DNA from: Hydnum rufescens UP504
Taxonomy: Eukaryota > Basidiomycota > Agaricomycetes > Cantharellales > Hydnaceae
Direction of reading: 5' to 3'
Length of the DNA: 64,000 bases
Assembly: GCA_014904985.1 (NCBI GenBank)
Contig: MU128910.1
Location: forward strand, 379,399 to 443,398
How positions within the stretch are numbered: the stretch's first letter is position 1; each line of letters begins with the position of its first letter. The notes under the pieces were generated by a model. That model made no database searches. It was not told the origin of the DNA and worked only from the letters and a program-made list of their open reading frames with translations. The translations under genes and the position numbers were made by a program. Below are positions 57,170 through 64,000 of this stretch, one piece after another.

Positions 57170-57546
57170 TGTTGGAGTACAGCCGGATGCAGTAAGCTCG
57201 GTGATGCAGACAGATATGGAAACCTCGGCAGCTATGCCTACTTCAGCCTTGCCCCTATTTCAGTATATCCGATTTATGCCCCCTTTAATTCCTTCTATGC
57301 CCACCTTCCAGATTAAACATGCATTCCTATTGTGTACTTCAGTATATACTACCTCTGAGGCTCCTGTGCCCCTCAGTTCTTTTTCCCAAAGACTGAGGTT
57401 GGCTTTGTTGTCACTTCTTCTGTAGTATAGTCACTTATCCAGATCTCCTATAGTACCAACCATTCTAGGTACTATTCTCAATATTAGTTCTTTTTCCTGA
57501 AGACTGAGTACCGACTGTTCTAGTATAACTGAGTACTCTGCCAATA
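57170..57546 (+). repeat. 3' LTR of the copia element
   Basis: 377 bp, TGTTGGAGTACAGC...CCAATA, followed by AATAT (57547-57551), which matches 5657-5661. Confidence 0.9.
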
Positions 57547-58055
57547 AATATGGGACTCATCCATTGATGAAGCTGCTCAAATAGTCCTTGGAAAGCAGAA
57601 GTGAGATTGAAATTGAAACTGAAGGAAATTGCCAAATCAAAATTACAAATCATCATGGTTTTCATATTGGAACAGCTCAGTAACAGTTCAGAACCAGCCA
57701 TTATTTCTTTTCAAAGAATATGCTCATAGTTTAATACTTTGTGATGGATCATGTCATAATAATTACATAATATATGTGACTGGAATCAGTCCTGAGCGCA
57801 AGCCGAATCCCGAATCTGACTTCGGAGATAAGTCAAGTCATTCGGAAATCTCACCGAGTCCCCGAAGTCAAGCCAAGTCAAGTCACGGCAACACTATAGC
57901 CGACCGGTAAGAAACGGAAGGGAGGGATGACACGATTAATATTGCTCCGAAAAACAAGGCACTTGCCTTCATTCAGTTAACTGACTACTGGAATTATCGA
58001 ATATTGCGTTAAAGTCTCTCTATTCCGATTGAAAACCCTGTGTCTGTTCCAGCCC
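57547..58055 (+). promoter_or_regulatory. Upstream region of the URC1-like gene
   Basis: 510 bp between the copia LTR and the start codon. It must hold the core promoter, but I see no decisive motif. It contains the segment duplicated at 55160-55330. Confidence 0.45.
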
Positions 58056-60250
58056 ATGAATAATCCAAATCACGACATAATTCTGGCCCAGATTCTCGAA
58101 AAGTTGGAAAGCCTCACTACAGCTAATGCACTACTCCAGGCCAAGGTTATGAGTAACCGATCCCTTTTCGATGACTGCGTGCTAACGCTCTCCCATTCCC
58201 GGACTTAGGTGGATGCCCTCACTCATGGGCGACCTAGTACACCCCCTAATGGCAATGCAATTGCGATCCCCGATGCCGTTTCCCGTTCCCCAACGGGATT
58301 GCCGCCTTCCTCCTACTCATATAGTTCCCTGACTTCTCAGTCCCCCGTCTCCTCAAGTTCTCCTATCTCCCAGCTTATGACCCGTGCAAGCAGTGAGAAG
58401 GATAGAGAAAAAGAGAAGTCACTCTATCCAAATCGTGTGATTATTACCAGTAAGAAGGACGACGATCACTTTCTCCGTGCTTTACGACTCATAACGCATC
58501 GTTCTTCTACTCGTGTCTCCAGCATATCCTGACCAATCCGGTATCAAGCCCACTCCTCTCCATTGGGGCGCCGCAGATCCCGTCGCCCGTGGCCCAGTCG
58601 TATGTAGTCGCCTCCCCGGATCCATCAAAGTCCGCAACGCTATCGGGGCCCACAGCGGCTCCTATTCCATTTATCGGGCCTTGGCCATTGGCATGGGCAC
58701 ACTCGAGAAGAACCACAGACCAGACTACACCATGACCGAACCCCCCGTGTCCATCCCACCTCAACCCTCGTGGAATGACCCAAACAGGATTGTTTCTTTT
58801 GATCCGTGGGGCCACCTCGCCCCACATGTTTACAAGGGCGATATCGAGGCGGGTATCGATGTGCGCCCTAGCATCGCCGTGACGCGCGCGCATATCAAGT
58901 TATCTGAGATTGACCACCCGCTGCCGAATTATTCGCTCCCAGTGGATGGGAAGCATGTCGTGCGCTCGAGGCCACTGCTGAACGAGGATGGGAGTGTGTC
59001 AGAACTTGATCCGGGTGTCGAACTCCCGGTTTCGAAGGCGGCTATCGAGCCTGTGTGGTACTTACCAGGCGTTGCAGAGCGGTTTGGCGTGTAAGTGGAT
59101 GCACCGTCTTGTTTCTGCGGATCGCCTTGTGGCTTACATTTTGGGGTCTCATTTCTAGATCCGAGTCCCTGCTTCGCAGAGCATTGTTTGAAGAGACGGG
59201 AGGAATGTATCCTGAGCTCATTACCCGTCCGGACGTCAAGGTGTTTTTACCGCCCATTGGTGGATCTACGGTGTATATTTGTGAGTACAGTTCTTCTACG
59301 CCCGCGGATCCAAGTCGCAGTCGGAATACTTCGATGCTTCAACTCTTCTTATTTACAACTCAATGGAACTATTTCCTCTTCTTGCATGGTGAAAAACAGT
59401 CGGAAATCCGGCATTTATGAGCAACCCCACCAAGGAGCTCACATTGCGAGTGCATGATGAGTGTAATGGGTCTGATGTGTTCGGGAGTGATATATGCAGT
59501 GCGTGTCATTTTCTTTTTCCCCATCCTTGCCTTTTGTCTTCTCCTAATTGCCATTCGTTGTCGCCTACGTGGATTACAGCATGCAAACCGTATTTGATAT
59601 TCGCCATTGAAGAATGTGTGCGCTGTGCACAACGCGGGGGCGTGGGTGTTGTCGTCTACTTCCGAAAAGAAGGACGGGCGTTGGGTGAAGTGACCAAGTC
59701 AGTCGATATCTCTCGCGCCTCCTACTCTCCCCCGGTTTCGTTTGACTATTGCTAATTCGATTGCTTTTGCGCCCCTTTGCTTGATCGGTGACCATAACAG
59801 GTATCTTGTTTATAACCTGCGCAAGCGAGGGGGAGATTCTGCCGACAAGTATTTCAAGTCTACGGAACTGGTGGCTGGTGTGAAAGACATGCGGTTCCAG
59901 GCGTTGATGCCTGATGTGCTGCATTGGCTTGGGATCAGGAAAATCGATAATATGGTGTCAATGAGTGATATGTACGTCCACCCCTTCTATCGCTTTAGAG
60001 CATCATCACTGATTAATTCCAATTGGAAATGGGATGTGTGCTTTATACACGTAGGAAATACAATGCGATCGTGGAGAGCGGGATACCTATCATTCGACGA
60101 TACGATATCCCGGATCATCTTATTCCTCCTGATTCACATGTGGAGATCGATGCGAAGATTGCTGCTGGCTATTTCACGTCGGGGAAGAAAGTTACTGAGG
60201 AAGACTTGAAGAATACCGTTGGGAGAGCTTGGGAGGATACGGAACATTAG
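58056..60250 (+). CDS. URC1: GTP cyclohydrolase II-like uracil catabolism protein
   Basis: Eight exons join in frame: 58056-58145, 58209-58449, 58523-59090, 59159-59280, 59400-59498, 59580-59697, 59801-59971 and 60055-60250, giving 534 aa; all introns are GT-AG. An N-terminal helix and Ser-rich leader precede the conserved body: TTYPDQSGIKP, GPVVCSRLPGSIKVRNAIGA, HSGSYSIYRALA, VSFDPWGHL, KAAIEPVWYLPGVAERFGV, ETGGMYPELITRPDVKVFLP, LRVHDECNGSDVFGSDICTC (the GTP cyclohydrolase II zinc Cys site), VVYFRKEGRALGEVTKYLVY and HWLGIRKIDNMVSMSDMKY. This is the Lachancea URC1 / fission yeast urg1 family, needed for the URC pyrimidine-degradation route and uracil-regulated in yeast. No stops or shifts; it looks functional. 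The nearby copia insertion may affect its promoter. Confidence 0.9.
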
Positions 60251-61681
60251 ACCGATTGAAAGTTGCCAAACGTAAGTGGGTTGACGAGTAGATGTTAGGG
60301 GAGGTGGGCTTATACATAATTTGTTTCCCTCCCGTTGTGACTGGAAATGTTGTCTTTAGTGCACATAATTCCTCATTGTATAGTATCTCTTGTTCATTTT
60401 TTTTTTCGTTTGTAGGGGATGTGTTTCCTCGTCTTCCTCCCTTGTGGCAACACGTATTCTTAAATACACCCTCCTGTTGTCGATGTACCTGAGATCCCCT
60501 GGTATTTAGGGGGGCACGAACCGCAGGGCAGTTGGTTGATCACAAGCCCAGCTAAGTGCTCATTATCGTCCCCGTAGGAAGATAGAGAACTCATACAACA
60601 GGACATCCTCACCTTCAAAAATGTGTATTAGCCAGCAGCCATTCTTGGTTCTGTCTTGCTCGAGGCCAGAAGTTCAGTTAGGCTTTAGCGGGTCGCCTCA
60701 TGTGCCCGGCCTCACTTTTCCCTCCGGTCGGGATGTCCCAAGCAATTATCCTCTTCTCACATCCCCCGAACAACTGTAGGGTTCTCTAGAGTCGCTGGGC
60801 TGGCAACACACTGTATCCGCTTTCCTCGGGCAGGCCTCTTGCTCGTCGCTGATGCCCCTTTACAGTGCTATTTCATTACCGAACTTTATCACACAGAAAG
60901 TGATATTCAACTTCGCAGTCATAAGGGGCCCTATGAACATATACCGTATGGCAATATCGACCCCCTCAGAAAATCCGACAAAACCACGTCGAAATCGGGG
61001 ATCTGATCATGCTTCCAAGAACGGCATTGCGAACCCCCTCGCGCTTTCCGAAAGCGGCCTTCGATGATTCAACCCGTCTCAACACCCGGACCATCCCCAC
61101 TTCATAAATGGGGCGTAAAATAGATTTAGCGTCCTCTTCCCTGAGGCAGTTGGGTTTCTCGAGGTTCAAACAATGAGCCTATCAAGTGAGGTAAACTCAA
61201 GCGCACTATCTCTTTCGAACCCCTTAGTTGACGCCCCAAACGGGCGACCGACGGCTTTACTTGGATATTCTATATTCCCCCTCATGTCGCTTGCATTCAT
61301 CCAGTGAGGACGACGACTCGTGTTCTTTGTGATTTCATTCACCTCGACTTCGATCCAGCGATACTCAGTTTGGGAAAAGAAACACGGTCGGCAAATGGGA
61401 CGGCCTTGCTAGCAATTACCTTTTTTTTTCTCAAGTTTCTGGGGCCAGAATTTCACCCGGTGCTTGAGTAACAGCTCGCACGACCTAGCACAGTGACAGG
61501 CGCAACATAATTGAGTTCTGACGCCCTTTTCATAATACCTAATGATCCACTGCTTAGCTGTTTTCTCGTTATGGAATTTCTGGGAGGACAACTAAATATA
61601 GTTTTTTAAGGAGAATAAACCAACGACATCTATGAGCATATTCCATGTTTCTATATCTACGGCATCTATCTTCCAATATGT
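60251..61681. other. Intergenic region between convergent host genes
   Basis: 1.4 kb with no supported ORF. The 3' ends of both neighbours face each other. I find no tRNA or other RNA gene. Confidence 0.4.
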
Positions 61682-62910
61682 CTAGGTGTCTAACTGGGAG
61701 GGGACCCATCCAATCTCGTACCTCGTATATCGTACAGACGACTGGAGTTGATTCTCCTCCAGGCCCACTTCTTCCATCTTCATTATCGCCAAGTGGGCTT
61801 GACCCGGAGGGTCCGTCTCTTGGGACGAATGTGAAACATTGGGTCCTTGCAGCATCTTGGGCGCAAGGGGGAAAACGGTTGTGATGGAGGCATATTCTTT
61901 CAAGTGTGTGGGCCGCAACGGAACGACGAGGTGGAACCTCGGTTGCGGAGTTGACACCGGCGATAACATTGAAGGGCGTCGAAGGAGGGCTTCTACCGTC
62001 CCCTTCAGCCATTCAGCTTGATGCTCCTCGTATACAACATCCGCACCGAATATCACATCGAAAGGCTGTCTAAGGGTTGCATCTAGGTTGGGCAACCGTT
62101 GTCCTTCGTCATCGCGAAAATTAAATGCCGAGGCAATAAAGTCCTGCCAATCGAGGTGGCAGGCACAAATAGCGACCTGTCCACTGAATGGGGCATTATG
62201 CATTATATTTTTGCCGAGATTACTGAGAACCACGGCGTCGAAATCTGTGGCGACGATATCAGCGGCACGAGAAACATTGCTGGAGATCGATTTCGCAACG
62301 ACCAGACTAACGAGGCCCGTTCCCGCTCCCAGCTCCAGGACTCGCAGGGAACGACCGTCAACAGTGTGGGGAAGGAAGTAAGCAGGATCCAAGGCAATGG
62401 CTCTTCCCAAAACCAACGCACTTCCCCATATCTGCATCCCAACGGCACCGGGGTGATCATGAGAGTTTATGCTTCCTTCCCGTATGCGCACTCCTATAGC
62501 CTCGTTTTGAGTCGATGGGAAGGAGAGTGTACGGACGACTTCACCCGATCCTGAGGAGCCAGAGCAGATGGCAAGAAGAGAGGTTACTTTATTTAGGAGC
62601 GGCTCATGTCGATCCTCATTCGACTCGGATAATCGACAAGCAACGGCCGAAAGCCAGCGGATTGCGAAATCTCGTTCAAAGATATCGTCTTTGCCTTCAT
62701 CTGCATGAATTTTTTTTTAGAACAAGGGAAGCCGATCGTCGGGAGGCGACCGGCCGACTTACTTGAAGCATCCCAGGGCCTCCCGGCGTCCACATATAGG
62801 TCGAAAAGACGATCGAGAGCAATGATCACCGAATCTGAGTCGAAGTGTTTCGTCAGATGGGGGAGAAATTGCGTGGGATGCTGCTTCACTATTCTAGGCT
62901 CTACTTGCAC
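61682..62910 (-). CDS. Family-16-type SAM-dependent methyltransferase
   Basis: Two exons, 62910-62763 and 62700-61682, joined over a 62-bp GTAAGT...CAG intron in frame, giving 388 aa. The N-terminal helical part (FERDFAIRWLSAVACRLS) precedes the Rossmann-fold core. Motif I is RVLELGAGTGLVSLVVAKSI, preceded by GMQIWGSALVLGRAI. Then come ADIVATDFDAVVLSNLGKNI and a motif-II-like FDVIFGADVVYEEHQ, whose DVVY matches the (D/E)xx(Y/F) signature of METTL21/EFM-type protein methyltransferases. The C-terminus folds back with VRYTRYEIGWVPS. It probably methylates a protein lysine, but the substrate cannot be told from sequence. Intact, convergent with the URC1-like gene. Confidence 0.85.
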
Positions 62911-64000
62911 GCTAAAAGATCCCTTAAGGCCTCAATTCCTGTACATGTATAAGTGAAGAAACAAAACATACAGAACATCTTCATTTCTTAAAATATTGAC
63001 CGAGACTTTGCTGATGTTCGACGGAACACATACGAGCTCACAAACTTGTGGGGAGTATCATGGATGGATCCATTGCGATGATGGTGACTGGAAGGGGGAT
63101 CCAGTATCATGGCCCAGAAGAGGCACCAGTACTGAGACTACTGGGCAAATGTAGCGTCTGTAACGCTTGCCTGTGACTGTCACTTAACCTACAGTCCTAA
63201 GACTGCACACAACATCAAATTCTCCCCAAATCCCTGCTCACAATTCAACTTGATACTTGATAGAGACGCTCTTGTTTCTGTCATCTCTGTCAGACCCCTC
63301 TGCTCCGATTATCTAACCAAGGGACACTTGATCTTTGCACTCGGCACATTCCAACGAATCGCAGGAGGGCCCTATATAGAGGCTGGCAAGAACTGCTAGG
63401 AGGACCCGCCACGGATGTAAGGAAACCACTAGCAGGATGCAGTGCACCATCACTACTGTGCAACTGCCAGTAGTAATGACGCCATGCTTGGACCCTCGAA
63501 AGGGAGAATTTAAGCTTGAAGCTTCTGAAAGGCTCAGAAAGGCTCTCTTAGCTTGTGGCCTTGTGGGAGCGACTCGCTTATAAGTTATCACTACCTGCAT
63601 TACTGGATGCCGTGTACCGAGCTCAGGAACCAATACGACCTGCCGGAATACACTTATCAAACCCTGGGTTGCGTGCTCGTACCTTGTTATTGAGCTCTGG
63701 GAATCAGATATGGATGCCGATTGGGGTTACTATGTTCGAGGGAAGAGATGATCTTCTCCTGTGTAGAGGCGGAAAGCGCCGAGAACGATCTAGTGATAGC
63801 AGAGGGCGAAACTAGAAAGACAGTTCGATGGGGCGGACGCGTAATAGACGTCGTACGAAAGAGAAGGACCATGACTTGGAAATAGATAGCTGATAGGAAA
63901 ATGAGTAAGGGCGGTCACTTCTCGTGGGCCGTAGACTTGGAGAAAGAATCTGACAAGCGTTCAATGCCTTTACGCGTTCTTATAAGGGTATATCTGTGTT
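62911..64000. other. Region upstream of the methyltransferase, no gene recognised
   Basis: Short frames on both strands without family features. The first few hundred bases should contain the methyltransferase promoter. The rest may belong to a gene outside the window. Confidence 0.35.

Larger units (their letters stand above)
5662..57546 (+). mobile_element. Ty1/copia retrotransposon split by ~47.6 kb of nested insertions
   Basis: The two LTRs (5662-6037 and 57170-57546) have the same ends, TGTTGG...CCAATA, and each is flanked on its outer side by AATAT (5657-5661 and 57547-57551), the 5-bp duplication expected of one insertion. The pol frame stops at 8562 inside the reverse transcriptase and resumes at 56148 exactly where the protein should continue. 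After removing the inserts the element is about 4.3 kb, short for copia because most of its integrase is deleted. It lies about 510 bp upstream of the URC1-like gene. Stops and frameshifts make it non-autonomous. Confidence 0.85.

Noticed and set aside
60251..61681. tRNA or other structured RNA between the host genes
   Set aside because: No T-arm/anticodon-arm pairing with correct spacing, and no pol III boxes that I trust.

Overview
This window reads as genomic DNA of a basidiomycete fungus, most likely an agaricomycete. The evidence is short GT-AG introns of about 50-120 bp, a fungal URC1/urg1-type gene with eight exons, a KDZ-superfamily transposase with a CxC-type cysteine cluster, a basidiomycete-type MYND-finger protein, and a relic of the Agaricomycete integrase-core family. 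There is no bacterial-style gene packing. Only the right end (about 58.0-62.9 kb) carries intact host genes: a GTP-cyclohydrolase-II-like uracil-catabolism protein and, convergent to it, a family-16-type methyltransferase.

The rest is mostly a nest of transposons that can be peeled in order. (1) A Ty1/copia element (+ strand) has LTRs at 5662-6037 and 57170-57546, flanked by the identical 5-bp duplication AATAT. Its pol gene breaks at 8562 and resumes at 56148. (2) Inside it sits a Ty3/gypsy element on the minus strand, called B here: LTRs at 10151-10973 and 44988-45244 plus 47853-48448, gag-PR-RT-RNase H at 44955-40154, a linker at 38469-38274 and integrase at 17527-15789. About 4.8 kb of extra ORFs lie between the integrase and the LTR. 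(3) Gypsy B is itself interrupted by a solo LTR of a second gypsy family, A (38470-40153, inside the RNase H tail, TSD CTGG), and by a 20.7-kb DNA transposon (17543-38273) with 41-bp terminal inverted repeats. (4) That transposon encodes a decayed KDZ transposase, a MYND protein, three large unknown proteins and a short coiled-coil ORF. It carries its own solo LTR-A (22988-24547, TSD ACGT). A further LTR-A (8563-10146) abuts gypsy B at the same GCGG-derived target site.

Four genes or gene relics of the KDZ element are preceded by a minisatellite array: the KDZ gene, the MYND gene, the 30.3-kb gene and the 35.6-kb gene. A decayed paralogue of the last gene, at 45.6-47.3 kb, is preceded by another array. 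The KDZ and MYND arrays share the same ~62-bp unit. Traces of a second KDZ-like element (the paralogue, an acidic C-terminal tail at 50.96-51.13 kb and an end-like sequence at 52.1 kb) lie to the right.

The mobile DNA is decaying by CpG transition. All ~25 substitutions between the two copia LTRs are transitions, nearly all at CpG-derived positions, and many in-frame stops are TGA at positions consistent with CGA. The stretch from 47853 to about 50955, directly after a 25-N gap, is an error-rich copy of 55556-58256 and looks like unpolished gap fill rather than a genuine duplication. The long-range order around 45-55 kb should therefore be trusted less than the rest. The left flank (1-5661) holds a possible TET/JBP-like dioxygenase exon and the integrase-family relic.
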